Shown: positions 1 to 10,759, numbered from the stretch's first letter. The stretch is 64,000 nt of DNA from Pleodorina starrii (GCA_030267565.1 BRXU01000062.1:159634-223633); one strand, 5' to 3'. The notes: generated by a model not told the origin, from the sequence alone. Made by a program: numbers and translations.

Positions 1-6
1 GAGAAT

Positions 7-3000
7 GTGATTGTCAGGATGTTACACGCGCCGTGTGGTAGAGTGGTCCCCCAGGGCCAGTGGAGCCCACCCCCCGTGGCCCAGCCCATTAGGCGGAAGG
101 ACGGAGGACGAAGCGGATGGCAGGTCGCGGTTCATGAAGCTGTAACCTGCATCCACCATAACCCACCCCCGGCAGTACCCCCTGCGCGCCCCATTAGCAC
201 GCCAACACACACACAGCGTGCACAACCAAGCCGCGAGCACATCCGTAGTCATACAACTGCATTACGACATCTGACCCGCATGATCGGATCACCCTTGCCC
301 ACACACAGGGCCCAGAGGATTCAGGCACCACACACCCAGCAGACACGTCTGCACCGCCTGACCGTGCTGTGGCCCCCACCCGCGACCATCCCCCCACCCA
401 CCTACCACGAGCCACAAGAAGCACAGTTCTGCCAAATACACGCCATTAACAACCTCATGGGCCGTCGGGTCCTTGAGCCACTGACCGTACTGCAGTACTG
501 CAATGCCGTACAGCTCCGGCTAAACGAACTAGCCAGACACAGCCCACGAGAAACTGGCACTGCCAAACTCTGGAGCCATGCGTTTAACCGACATACCGGA
601 AACTTCAGCGTCATGCTGGTGAACCACTACCTACGCCACTGCGTCAATCTACAGGGCGGAACATGCCCCTACCTCGCATCCGTCTCCTGCGGCTACACCA
701 TCCCACCCGGAAGCAGTCGTGAAACCATTCTAGCCGGAATTGCGGCACACACACCCAACGGCAGTACGGCCCTCTCACTTGGATTCATACTGCAAGGGCC
801 AGCCCACGCCATAGCGGTTAAGCGCGCCGGGGACAACTGGTTCCGCATTGACTCAGCTGAGGCGGTTGGGCGAAGTCAAACGCCCATGGACAACAGCCAG
901 TGGGCACGGCTAACAGGCCACGTCCATTACCTGGCGTCGGTAGACATTTTGACCATCAATCAGATGATGCTGGATTTCCGCCACATCCCGGGGCTGGAAG
1001 AGTGGCACACAATGGAAGGTCGCACGCAGACCGCTCAGCTACCCACAGCCCCCACCATCCTCGATCTCACTGACCCCAGCCCCACACCGATGGCACTGGA
1101 TGAGTCGGACCACCGGCAAAACGCAGCATGCGCGGCAACCAGGTACGATGCAGCCGACATCCACCCCACACCGATGGAGATCGACGAGACAGACCTCACG
1201 GGAACCGAAGGACGTACGCAAACCCCCCCATCACAACTCGAACACCCCCTACCCCCTACCCCTGCGCATGAGGATCTGAACGCCGCCGAGCTAAGCGCTG
1301 CCCAGCATGAGAACCCCGGTGATAACCCTGCAACCACAGCCGCTGAACCAAGTCCCATGGAAATAGATCCTGCGGAACCCGGGACGGGCGCAGCGCAGCC
1401 ATTGCCGGACGCTCACAACGTCAAGCTCCACCCGCGTGAAACGCAGCCAGACCTCCAGGGGGCCCGCCCAGCAGACGCGGGCACCACATCGGCGCGCCGC
1501 TCCAACGCGGACGGAGCCGCAAACCGCAACCCCGGGCCACAAGCAGCGGCACCTGCAAGTAGAAGCAGGAAACGGACCAGAGGTCAGACGGGAACGACGC
1601 CAGCAACCCATACCATCACATACCACCTCCGTCGTATGCTGGGACTCCCCATCCGACCGGGACGGAACCAACGGGCGGACGAAACGCCGGATGCAGCAGA
1701 GGCAGCTCGGGGACCCGCACATACCCCTCCCAACCCGGCCCCCGAGCCAACACACACCACGCACACGCCCGCCGAACCAACCGCCCCACGTACAAAACAG
1801 CGCAAGCGCCACGCAGACAACCCCCCCATGCCGCAACCCCGCCCCAAACCGAAATCAGGACCCCAGCAACAGCACATGACAAAATACGTGCTACCCAAGA
1901 AACCCAGGACGGAGGCCCCTGCCGCACCTGCTGAAACTCCCCAGAGGACCGTGCCAGTGCCACCCGTCCCCGCGCCAGGAGACCCACGGCCCGGCCACCT
2001 CAAGATCCTCACGATGAATACCCGCGGCCTGCAGGGGCACCGCGAGGGAATAAAACACCTGTTAGACGAACACAAACCAGACGTAATGGTGCTAACGGAA
2101 ACCAAACTGAGCGCCCATCACCGGCGAGCCATCGCCGGGGTGAAGCACACCCTGAAACCCTACCAGACATACATGAGTAACCACCCGCACGACAGTAACC
2201 CCACTATACGGCAGGCAGGAGTGATGATCGGCGCGGCAGACCGCTTCAATCGCCAAGGCAGCGCAACGGCAGAACCTGTGCCCCCGGAGCTCAGTGGGTA
2301 CATAGGACATGTGCGCATCGCCCCCCCGGGCAGTACGACTCTACATGTCATAGGGGTATACTGCCCGGCCGACCCCGCCGCCAGGCAGAAAATATACGAT
2401 TACGGACGGGCGGCCGCGCTGCAAGCCAATGCTAAGGGCGAACACCTTGTGATGGCGGGCGACTGGAATGCAACACTCAAACTGAGCGACCGGTCTACGG
2501 GCACCTGCAATGCGACAGACCGTGCGCACCGACGCTTCTCAGAAGAAACAGGCCTAAAACCGGTAGACACGGCGCGACGTGAGTACACATACACACAAAC
2601 ACAGCAGGGACACGATACCCACCACAGCCGCATCGACGATGTCCTCCTCGCCGCTCAGACCAGCGACGCTGTGGCAATGGAAGGGAAAGCGTACGAACAA
2701 GTTTATGAGTGTGGCGGGAACTTCGACCACAAACCGCTCTGCACCCTCCTACCCCTAGCAGGCATCAGGCTCCTGCCCGCCCCCGCTGCCCAACCCCCCC
2801 CAGACCTTACCCCAAGCTCCTGGAGCCGGATCCAACTACCCGTACAAAAAGAGAGCAAAACCAAAGCACGCATGGAGATGGAGGCGACGCTCACAGAGGC
2901 CGTCACTCACCTGTTAGCCGCACTCAGACCCGCACACGAAACCATATCGGCAGCATCCGCGCGACTGGAGCGTGCGGCGAGCAAAGAGGACGCAAGGCAG

Positions 3001-6000
3001 ATCCTGACCCACCTGCGCGATCACGAAGCCGTCCAAACAACGAACGTCGACACTCTCAGCCACGAGCTCGGATCACTTCTGCTGCGGTGCCTCAGGATCC
3101 TTGAAAGCCACTGCCAGCACAAGCCCCCCCGCACGGGGCGCCTGCACGCACGAAGAGGCACCGGCAAGCGAATCACCCGTCTGTACGGCGAACACAAGGC
3201 GCTGAAATGCGAACTCACCCGCATACTACGCGCGCCACGGCCGGACACCCCATCCCACCCGGCACCCGGCGCCCCGCACGCGGAAAACACCGACGCAGAG
3301 ACCCTACAACCCCCCACCCGACCCACCCCGCTGACCACCCCTGCAAACCCCAACCCACCTGAGGGTACGACAGCCCACGCGCGCGAAAACCCGGAGCTCC
3401 AAGAAACACCAGAGACCCGCGCCCTGCGTGCCGCAATAAGAGCAAAGGGAGGGGAAATTAAGAAGTTGACTACGGAAACCCGTAAATTACATGCGAGCAA
3501 AGCCAGGAAACAATTTCAGAGCCTCCTAGCCAAGAAACCGAAACACGCACACAAACAAATTCTCGAGCCCGACGATCAGCCACGCGGCATAACGGCCATT
3601 CGCCACCCCGCCGATGGGCATTTGTGCACAACTTCGGACGGCATCCTCGACGCACTCCACACGCACTTCGTGCTCCTAGCCCGGCCCATCTCCGGACCCC
3701 GCACTGGCAAATACCTCCCGAGCGAAGCCCCGCGGAACTACCCCTGGGAGACGCCGGGAGCGCCGGACCCTCTACGACGTGGTTTAGCCCAATGGGAAAG
3801 CGCACCCCCGTCCCTCCTCCCTGGCATATTAGACCCATGTAACTTCCGCGCATGCTTAGACCATCTCGCCCACAACAAAGCCCCCGGGCCAGACGGCATA
3901 CCCAACGAGCTGCTACAGACACTCCCCACCGACCTCCAAACCGCAATCCACCACCTGATCACAGTCATGTGGGTCAAGGCCGAAATCCCCCCGCACTGGA
4001 CGCAATCAGACACGGTACTCATTCCCAAAAAGGGCGACCCACTCCTCATCAAGAACAAACGCCCCATCGCCCTGGCAAACACACTCTACAAACTATACAC
4101 CAGCCACATTACGTTTAATATCGTCACCTTTAGTGAACAAGCGCACATCTTCACGGAAGCCCAGGAAGGGTACCTCCGACAGCGTAACACGGAGCGGCAG
4201 ATCCAAAACGTACTACACGCCATCGAGGACGCCGGCCTAACCAGCCGTGACCTCTACTTACTATATATCGATTTCACATCGGCATTTAACACCATCGATC
4301 ACGACAAATTACTTATGATCATGTACGACCTAGGATATCCGGAGGACCTCATCGCGGTGGTCGCGAACCTGTACTCGCGCGCCACCACACGCATACGCAC
4401 CGAACATGGCTGCACCGCGGAGATTGCAATCGAACGCGGCACAATTCAGGGCGATACACTATCACCCGTACTGTTCATCATTTACATGGAGCCACTCCTA
4501 AGATGGCTACACAGCGGAGGCCGAGGATACCGCTACGGCTGCCTCCAAGCGGACGAAAATGACCGACACCACTTTAGCTCGGGGGCCTTTGCGGACGACC
4601 TAGTGATCCTCACGAACACCGTGTCTGACATGCGCACACAGAGCACAAAAATAGAGCGCTACGCCCGCTGGGGAGCACTCAAGGTCAACGTAGGCAAGTG
4701 CCAACTGCAGGGCATTCTGCACGGCCGCGCGCGTTCCGATACTGATCTGAGTAGGGGCCCCGGTACGCAAAAATACAGGGCCGTCGTAGAACGTCTCCTG
4801 AAAAACCAAATTCGGATCGATGGCGTACCCATCCCGTACGAACCCCCAACAAAATCGTATAAATACCTCGGCGTACACATCACCCCTACTCTGGATTGGA
4901 CGACGCAGGTGGCCTACACTCGCGCCGAAATCGACCGACGGGGGCAAAGCATACAAAACTCTCTCGCGACCCCAGATCAACGCATAAACATGATCAAAAC
5001 CCTCATTCACCCCTTTGTGGCGTACAGCCTGCCCACTATGGCGTACACCCCGCACGACATCGCCAGCCTCGACGCCCAAATCGCCGGCATAGCCAAACAC
5101 AGCTACGGACTAAAAATGGGCTTCCCAACCCGCGCCATCCTCGGTCCCATATCGCGACTAGGTCTGGGGGTGGGCACCCTACGTACCCTTTATGCGGTCA
5201 GAGCGGCGAAGACGCTTGTCCTGTCCCTCAACGACAAGGGACGCCTTGGGGCAGTAACCCGAGCCCTCCTGCACCTGCAGAGCCGATACATGGGCACCAT
5301 ACCAGTGCACACATTCAAACGCGAATGCCGGCACTATACCACACTCAAACAACTTGCTCTCGTGCATGAAGCCGGTATCGAACTCACGGACAAAGGCAGC
5401 ACCTATGAGCCGGCAGCAGGCAGCCTCATTCACCTGATCGGGGCGCACAACCCGACGGCCGAGCCCAAGGATCTCGCGCTCCTCTTCCGATGCATACAGC
5501 CCCTGCTGGAACTTGGCCTGGACCTCAGGGCCCTGAAAGACAAAAACACGGGAGCGCATCTCATCACCACCGACCAGCTGCAACGCATCGGTGGCAGGAA
5601 GGTGGGCCCACGCCATCAGATAGCCCTAAACCAGCTCAGCCTCGCCCTGAATGCTGACCCCAGTGTTCGCGCCCGGGCGCCGCGCCACAGAGGTGTAGCA
5701 CCCTTACCCCCCGAACTACGACTCCTCCCGGACGGCCCACATCTAACCGATCTTGCGATGGAAGCGACAAGACCCACCCCCATCCCCCACGGAACCCTAA
5801 GGAAGTACGTACTGGCCAAACCCCGCGACCCGGCCGACACCGTTCCGGCCGCCCCAGCTGAAAACCCACCCCCTCGCCCAGGCCCAACAACCCCTCGTGT
5901 GGCGACGGCAACCCAAACCGCGGCAGCGTCGTCCGGCACCGCAACAACCCTCGAGGCACGACGCCCGGCCGCCCGGCCAGCCGCCAGGCGCCACCAGCCG

Positions 6001-9000
6001 CAGCGAAAGACCGATAGTGAGCTGCTCAAAGCATACCTCCTTCGGCAGAACCTGAAACCAGTCGACGGTATCACAGATGCCGAGGCCATTGGGTGGGACC
6101 CCCGGCAAACCCCACTTACCCTTCAGCACTGCGAACGAATCCTGCGCCACCCGCTCCACCGGGGCCTCACGTCCCAAGTAGGCTCCGCCGAACGGCTACT
6201 CCACATGCTCCATGGGGAGACGGCGTGGCCTGCGGGGACACCAACCCAGCATGGCCTTAGCATCACACAGCTTCTCTTCGGGGACCAAGAGAGGGTAGCA
6301 TGTATCAAGGCGGAAATCCGGAAACGGGTCGCCGTCAGCGCTCCGAACCCCAAGCGACAACGCACAACCGACTCGGCTACCCAACACACACACCGAACGT
6401 ACTACCAGGTTGAATGGGAACGTACTGTCATCACTAAAGGGGCAATAGCACTGTACACCGAGAATGGCTACCACCCGAAGGCAGTGCACCGGTACGAAAC
6501 CCCCACCGCCCCCACTCACCCCGAAATGATAGTCGAGGTAGAATGGGCCCCCACCGAAGATGAGGAGTCGCGACTGGCCTCGCAAGACAACTGGACAGAG
6601 CTGCTGAATGCATTCCGGCATCGGCGCGCCGTTGAGGCCGAACAGGACCCCGGTCGGATGGAAAATGCACGCGACCACCACCTGACGGAATGGCAACAGC
6701 AAGGTAGATGGGAGACTGAATGCCTCAACGTGACCCGAGGCCAACGTCTCCTACGGCAGTTTGTCGAAATCAACGTACACCCGGGTAACCCGGACCGGGA
6801 CATCCACCCGCCGGGGCGGTATACGGTCCAAATTGGCAATCGTAACGGCACACACAGGCATGTACCATGGGACGGCAGCGGGGACATACCCGATGGACTG
6901 CAAGCCATTGGGATGGCATTCGTGTACGATCCCCAAGGGCGCTGCGTCGGCCAGGTGTCGGCAAGCCGCCTCCGCAGCCTGTGGCTCCGGTACAGCGACG
7001 CCCAACAGAAACGCCCGGAAGAGCACGCACAGATCGCGGCCGCGGGTGGCTTCGCGGAGGATGTCGCACGCCTCCTCCTGCGGTATCGGGACGGAGGGGG
7101 CACCAAAGCACACCCCATTCGAGAGGCCCATGAGCGGAGGATGTCTGAACGGCTGATGAAACGCCTCATGACCGCGCTGGGCGCCGCAACAGAGCGCTTT
7201 GCATCCCCCCTCAACGTAGCAGACAGCACCGCCATCTACTACTCGCGGTACCCAGAAGATCAGCTCTTCGGAGCCAACCACGACGCGTATTCGCAACCGT
7301 GCACGGGCGTATCCGTCGCGCACCCTGAACCTAAGCCGGACGAGGGGCATCATGCACTGCGATGGGCGCTAGGCTGGGCCGACGCGACACGGAGCACAGA
7401 TAACCCCACCGCTACCCTACTCCTGCTGCCCACGTCCCAAACGGCGCCCTACACCCGCTACCTCACCCACCCGCTGGTCACCATGATCGGTACAATAGAC
7501 GCATTTTCAGGAACGGGGGACCTTTACAGCGAAGTGAGCGTAGACGCTCCAAAACCCTACCCAAACGGACTCACCCTACTCCTGGTTAGCAATGAATCCG
7601 GCCGCGCGTACGGTACCAGCCTCCGCAGAGCGCTTGCTATGACGGCAGCCCGCCACGTCGCCACTGGCCCCGCCCTCTCTTGGAAGCCACCCCAATGGGT
7701 GCGCAAGCGGCTGCGTAGTATGACCGAGAAGCCACCCGCCGCGGCAGCTCCCTCCCGCACGTGCGACAACCTCTCCACGGAAGAGGGAAGCGCCGCGTTC
7801 CTGGCATTTCCTGCCAAATATGCTCTGCGATACAACGCCCAAGACGCCATATACACAGACGGGTCAGTGCAAAAAATCAAAGATGGCGACGAGGAAAGAC
7901 ATCTCCTGGGGGCCGCGGCCGTCGACGCACTTACCAACACAACGCTCCACATCAATGTGAACGCAGGCCACCAGGGCTGCCAAACTATTACACGGTGCGA
8001 ACTGAGTGCCATCCATCAAGGACTCCAGATGCGCAGAGGCACGCTGCACGACGAAGCTCACCTAACTATATGGACGGACTCTGCCGCGTCGCTACATCTC
8101 ATTAAAAAGATGATAAACAACCCACATAAGCTTCAGCTTAGTAAGCACAAGGCGCTGCTTGAGGAAATCGTATTAATCCTTAAACGACGAGCGGCTTGTA
8201 ACCTGAAGACATCTTTGCTTAAAGTGAAAGCCCACACTGGGGTAACTTACAACGAGAAAGCGGACAAAGCAGCCGTACGAGCCGCGCGAGGACTCTCCAA
8301 GCTAGACCCCGACGCGCTGAGCGCAACCGAGACCTCAGACAATAATCCTCGAAGTCAACACTGGTGGCTGCGGAAAATGGCTGGGCCTGAGAAGAACGCT
8401 GGGCACTATGCAAACGACCTTAACCGCGGTATCGAGTCCTTGGTCAGCCCGGAAACGCACTCGGGATACACGAACGAAACAGATTACATGAAATACGTCG
8501 CCAACACTCTGCCCGACCTCGACATAAGCACCAGCACTCGGACTCTACAGCGCAAGGCGGGCCGACACAAGCACGTTAAACGGTGCTTCGACTACCTATA
8601 CGGCCAGCTATGGAGCGCCAAGCTTGCGAGGCGATTTAAAAAACCAGTGGCACCTGGCCGCCCTGCCTCGTCGGGACATTGCCCCCTATGCAACCAACTC
8701 GACTCAGGGGCGCACATCCTCGGAGGCTGCCTTCACCCCCGCATGCGAGCCCTATACATACAGCGGCACAACAAGGCGGTCCAAAACATTACCAGTACGC
8801 TAGCCCGTGGGTCCAATGGAGGCTGTTACATTGTAATGGACGCCGGCCCCGCGGACACCCGACCAGACTACGTGGCCGGCACACGCCTGCCCAAATGTCT
8901 GCTCCCGAGTATTGAGGATGAGAAACGCCTCAAACTCAGGCCCGATATACTCCTTATACCCGACATCCCCCTCCATGAAACGCAAGCGCAAGGGTACAAG

Positions 9001-9363
9001 GGACCTCAGGACCCTAGCCAGCACACCGTACACATTGTTGAGGTCGGCTACACCGCCGACACCAACCACACACAGAAACAGCACGACAAGGCCGTACAAC
9101 ACGCAGAACTGGCCAAACTCCTCACGGAAGCCGGATGGAAGGTCCGCTACACAACACAGGAAGCCATCAGCCTCGGCTTTGCGGGTACTATCAGGAAGGA
9201 CCTACGCCCTCTACTCCACACCCTAGGCACGGGCAGCAAGGAAGCCCGAGCATGCTGCAACGACCTCCACGACCATGCAGTTAGGACACTCAACACTATC
9301 GTTATAACCCGCAGACAAATGGAACGCAACCCCCATGCGGAACCGACACCGGCCGGCACGTAA
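7..9363 (+). CDS. Dualen-type polyprotein: Cys protease, APE, RT, RNase H, CCHC, restriction-like endonuclease
   Basis: About 3118 aa, numbered here from position 7; the first in-frame ATG is at 19 and the frame is open leftwards, so the true start is unknown. A papain-fold, Josephin-like protease has candidate triad Cys142 (FCQIHAINN), His267 (GPAHAIAV) and Asp282 (NWFRIDS). Residues ~330-660 are low-complexity and Pro-rich. The APE domain (~665-918) shows TETK with Glu698, GDWN with Asp819 and the final DH at 907-908. The RT (~1270-1640) shows KAPGPDG, YIDFTSAFN with Asp1422 and FADD at 1528-1531. Residues ~1900-2600 are unassigned. RNase H (~2612-2760) has Asp2618, Glu2665, Asp2691 and Asp2753. 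A CCHC knuckle uses C2892, C2895, H2903 and C2908. The C-terminal PD-(D/E)xK nuclease shows RPD with Asp2980 and VEVGY with Glu3012. All catalytic residues I can identify are present. The protein should copy its own RNA into nicked chromosomal DNA in the nucleus. Confidence 0.9.
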   Translation: MIVRMLHAPCGRVVPQGQWSPPPVAQPIRRKDGGRSGWQVAVHEAVTCIHHNPPPAVPPARPISTPTHTQRAQPSREHIRSHTTALRHLTRMIGSPLPTHRAQRIQAPHTQQTRLHRLTVLWPPPATIPPPTYHEPQEAQFCQIHAINNLMGRRVLEPLTVLQYCNAVQLRLNELARHSPRETGTAKLWSHAFNRHTGNFSVMLVNHYLRHCVNLQGGTCPYLASVSCGYTIPPGSSRETILAGIAAHTPNGSTALSLGFILQGPAHAIAVKRAGDNWFRIDSAEAVGRSQTPMDNSQWARLTGHVHYLASVDILTINQMMLDFRHIPGLEEWHTMEGRTQTAQLPTAPTILDLTDPSPTPMALDESDHRQNAACAATRYDAADIHPTPMEIDETDLTGTEGRTQTPPSQLEHPLPPTPAHEDLNAAELSAAQHENPGDNPATTAAEPSPMEIDPAEPGTGAAQPLPDAHNVKLHPRETQPDLQGARPADAGTTSARRSNADGAANRNPGPQAAAPASRSRKRTRGQTGTTPATHTITYHLRRMLGLPIRPGRNQRADETPDAAEAARGPAHTPPNPAPEPTHTTHTPAEPTAPRTKQRKRHADNPPMPQPRPKPKSGPQQQHMTKYVLPKKPRTEAPAAPAETPQRTVPVPPVPAPGDPRPGHLKILTMNTRGLQGHREGIKHLLDEHKPDVMVLTETKLSAHHRRAIAGVKHTLKPYQTYMSNHPHDSNPTIRQAGVMIGAADRFNRQGSATAEPVPPELSGYIGHVRIAPPGSTTLHVIGVYCPADPAARQKIYDYGRAAALQANAKGEHLVMAGDWNATLKLSDRSTGTCNATDRAHRRFSEETGLKPVDTARREYTYTQTQQGHDTHHSRIDDVLLAAQTSDAVAMEGKAYEQVYECGGNFDHKPLCTLLPLAGIRLLPAPAAQPPPDLTPSSWSRIQLPVQKESKTKARMEMEATLTEAVTHLLAALRPAHETISAASARLERAASKEDARQILTHLRDHEAVQTTNVDTLSHELGSLLLRCLRILESHCQHKPPRTGRLHARRGTGKRITRLYGEHKALKCELTRILRAPRPDTPSHPAPGAPHAENTDAETLQPPTRPTPLTTPANPNPPEGTTAHARENPELQETPETRALRAAIRAKGGEIKKLTTETRKLHASKARKQFQSLLAKKPKHAHKQILEPDDQPRGITAIRHPADGHLCTTSDGILDALHTHFVLLARPISGPRTGKYLPSEAPRNYPWETPGAPDPLRRGLAQWESAPPSLLPGILDPCNFRACLDHLAHNKAPGPDGIPNELLQTLPTDLQTAIHHLITVMWVKAEIPPHWTQSDTVLIPKKGDPLLIKNKRPIALANTLYKLYTSHITFNIVTFSEQAHIFTEAQEGYLRQRNTERQIQNVLHAIEDAGLTSRDLYLLYIDFTSAFNTIDHDKLLMIMYDLGYPEDLIAVVANLYSRATTRIRTEHGCTAEIAIERGTIQGDTLSPVLFIIYMEPLLRWLHSGGRGYRYGCLQADENDRHHFSSGAFADDLVILTNTVSDMRTQSTKIERYARWGALKVNVGKCQLQGILHGRARSDTDLSRGPGTQKYRAVVERLLKNQIRIDGVPIPYEPPTKSYKYLGVHITPTLDWTTQVAYTRAEIDRRGQSIQNSLATPDQRINMIKTLIHPFVAYSLPTMAYTPHDIASLDAQIAGIAKHSYGLKMGFPTRAILGPISRLGLGVGTLRTLYAVRAAKTLVLSLNDKGRLGAVTRALLHLQSRYMGTIPVHTFKRECRHYTTLKQLALVHEAGIELTDKGSTYEPAAGSLIHLIGAHNPTAEPKDLALLFRCIQPLLELGLDLRALKDKNTGAHLITTDQLQRIGGRKVGPRHQIALNQLSLALNADPSVRARAPRHRGVAPLPPELRLLPDGPHLTDLAMEATRPTPIPHGTLRKYVLAKPRDPADTVPAAPAENPPPRPGPTTPRVATATQTAAASSGTATTLEARRPAARPAARRHQPQRKTDSELLKAYLLRQNLKPVDGITDAEAIGWDPRQTPLTLQHCERILRHPLHRGLTSQVGSAERLLHMLHGETAWPAGTPTQHGLSITQLLFGDQERVACIKAEIRKRVAVSAPNPKRQRTTDSATQHTHRTYYQVEWERTVITKGAIALYTENGYHPKAVHRYETPTAPTHPEMIVEVEWAPTEDEESRLASQDNWTELLNAFRHRRAVEAEQDPGRMENARDHHLTEWQQQGRWETECLNVTRGQRLLRQFVEINVHPGNPDRDIHPPGRYTVQIGNRNGTHRHVPWDGSGDIPDGLQAIGMAFVYDPQGRCVGQVSASRLRSLWLRYSDAQQKRPEEHAQIAAAGGFAEDVARLLLRYRDGGGTKAHPIREAHERRMSERLMKRLMTALGAATERFASPLNVADSTAIYYSRYPEDQLFGANHDAYSQPCTGVSVAHPEPKPDEGHHALRWALGWADATRSTDNPTATLLLLPTSQTAPYTRYLTHPLVTMIGTIDAFSGTGDLYSEVSVDAPKPYPNGLTLLLVSNESGRAYGTSLRRALAMTAARHVATGPALSWKPPQWVRKRLRSMTEKPPAAAAPSRTCDNLSTEEGSAAFLAFPAKYALRYNAQDAIYTDGSVQKIKDGDEERHLLGAAAVDALTNTTLHINVNAGHQGCQTITRCELSAIHQGLQMRRGTLHDEAHLTIWTDSAASLHLIKKMINNPHKLQLSKHKALLEEIVLILKRRAACNLKTSLLKVKAHTGVTYNEKADKAAVRAARGLSKLDPDALSATETSDNNPRSQHWWLRKMAGPEKNAGHYANDLNRGIESLVSPETHSGYTNETDYMKYVANTLPDLDISTSTRTLQRKAGRHKHVKRCFDYLYGQLWSAKLARRFKKPVAPGRPASSGHCPLCNQLDSGAHILGGCLHPRMRALYIQRHNKAVQNITSTLARGSNGGCYIVMDAGPADTRPDYVAGTRLPKCLLPSIEDEKRLKLRPDILLIPDIPLHETQAQGYKGPQDPSQHTVHIVEVGYTADTNHTQKQHDKAVQHAELAKLLTEAGWKVRYTTQEAISLGFAGTIRKDLRPLLHTLGTGSKEARACCNDLHDHAVRTLNTIVITRRQMERNPHAEPTPAGT

Positions 9364-9482
9364 CCAACGTGGGACAAGTCTTAAGTTCCTTGCGGTGGTG
9401 GGGGGGGCTGGGACCGGGGAAACCCGTCACCCCACCCCCTCTGCTCCCATAACCCACGCCTCGGCTACCGGCCGGGCGTATC
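9364..9482 (+). other. 3' UTR of the Dualen-like element
   Basis: Non-coding stretch between the stop codon and the ATT tail. It contains a G-run followed by C-rich sequence (about 9395-9445) that could fold back on itself. No further motif was recognised. Confidence 0.6.
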
Positions 9483-9500
9483 ATTATTATTATTATTATT
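9483..9500 (+). repeat. (ATT)6 microsatellite, 3' tail of the retrotransposon
   Basis: Six perfect ATT units directly after the 3' UTR. Simple-sequence tails are typical 3' ends of non-LTR elements that do not use poly(A), so this marks the 3' boundary of the element. Confidence 0.75.
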
Positions 9501-9502
9501 AA

Positions 9503-10272
9503 ACGAAGCGACAGCCGTACTCACTTGGGAGAGCTATTCGTTCGAGCTGGCCGCTGACACCTGCCCAATCCTCTCCCGGCCGCTAGCTCCGAGCTGCTCG
9601 CTGCCCAGGCCGCCTGAGTGTGTGCCCCAGCCCCGATGTGCAGCCTGCGGGTTGCAATCATCAATAGGATAAGGTTAAGCCATTCTCCACTTCTGGTAAG
9701 AACAGATGACCTGGAGTTGAACACAAAACATAACAAAATTTTCGAGCATACGCATTACGTCGTATGCATCACCAATCCTATTAGCGAACTTTTGTAAGTA
9801 GTTCCTCGTTGCGGTCCGCGGGCGTGCTCGTTGGGCAAGCGTCCGCCGGTGCCAAAGCATGCACTCCTCGGCGAGCATTAACCGGGCCCGCCGACAAGGC
9901 TAACGACTCCTACTTTATCTTCAGCAACACCTTACATCATTGTCAGCGTTGTACCGAACTCGGTGAGGGCGTCTGGGTAGCCAAAGCCGAATGCTGACCG
10001 GTTGTTGCCGCGTGTTGCCGTGGTCAGGACTTCGCACATGCGCATAGTATCTAGAAATGCAGTAGCTATATTATCTATTAAATAATTTATGTATACGCTT
10101 GAGTAAGGAAAAGAGCATTCATGCAGGCAATAGTCAACGCCATACGACCGGGAATTCCAGCACATATCCTGTTAGTGGCAAGTACAACTATTCCTTAGAC
10201 AATAACGACCTTAGCAAATTTAACCGGCAGGTATTGCAATTGTAATGAACAATCCCAGTCTCTTAGGAGGGG
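9503..10272. other. Non-coding interval, no gene recognised
   Basis: Moderate-GC sequence with only short ORFs and no recognisable protein similarity. I see no RNA gene or strong repeat in it. Confidence 0.5.
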
Positions 10273-10315
10273 ACCCTGTCGTACTCGTTGTCTTTTGCAA
10301 CGAGTACGACATGGT
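10273..10315. other. Near-perfect DNA hairpin
   Basis: Arms at 10278-10290 and 10298-10310 are perfectly complementary over 13 bp (GTCGTACTCGTTG against CAACGAGTACGAC) with a 7-nt loop. One more pair (10277/10311), a mismatch and three further pairs extend it. It could be a small-RNA precursor, a protein-binding palindrome or the remains of a small transposon. Nothing in the flanks distinguishes these. Confidence 0.6.
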
Positions 10316-10759
10316 TCCACAGACTGAACATACCGGACACGTAAGGCTAGCTCCATATATTCATTTCTGTTCAATTGTCAATATCCTTACGTTGTATTTA
10401 AACCGTTTTCAATGCTGTAATTAGCTCCTAAAATTTCAGCAACTTTGGGCGCCGCTCGCACACAAAGTTCCGTCTTGACAGCCCTCAGAAATTGTCAGCT
10501 TACATTTATTATTATAGGCAACATTATCGCATTGAGCGAGGTTTCCGGCTATAGCGTGAAATCGGAACTACTCCTGACAGCCCTGTCAAAATGCCTTGTT
10601 TCTTAGGGTTCCCTAGCTTCATTCTGCGAAATAAGAACATAATTTCAGCCAACAAGGAAAGCGTTTGAGCACTAGAACAACAGTGAGATTCTGCACCTCC
10701 ACACGCAGGAGCGCCTGCACGCAGACCCGGAACGCCTACCGTACACAGCCCCCGTTGCT
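10316..10759. other. Non-coding interval, no gene recognised
   Basis: AT-richer than the flanking repeats, with short ORFs only. I see no motif that supports a gene. Confidence 0.45.

Larger units (their letters stand above)
1..9502 (+). mobile_element. Dualen/RandI-like non-LTR retrotransposon, 5' end outside window
   Basis: One very long ORF is followed by a short 3' UTR (9364-9482) and an (ATT)6 tail, the usual layout of a non-LTR retrotransposon. The ORF encodes both an apurinic-type endonuclease before the RT and a restriction-like endonuclease with CCHC knuckle after it. That combination is known from the Dualen/RandI clade of green algae. The reading frame is open to the left edge, so the 5' UTR and any 5' target-site duplication lie outside the window. 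No internal stop or frameshift was found over 9.3 kb, so this copy looks young and possibly active. Clade assignment rests on domain order, not on a tree. Confidence 0.85.
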
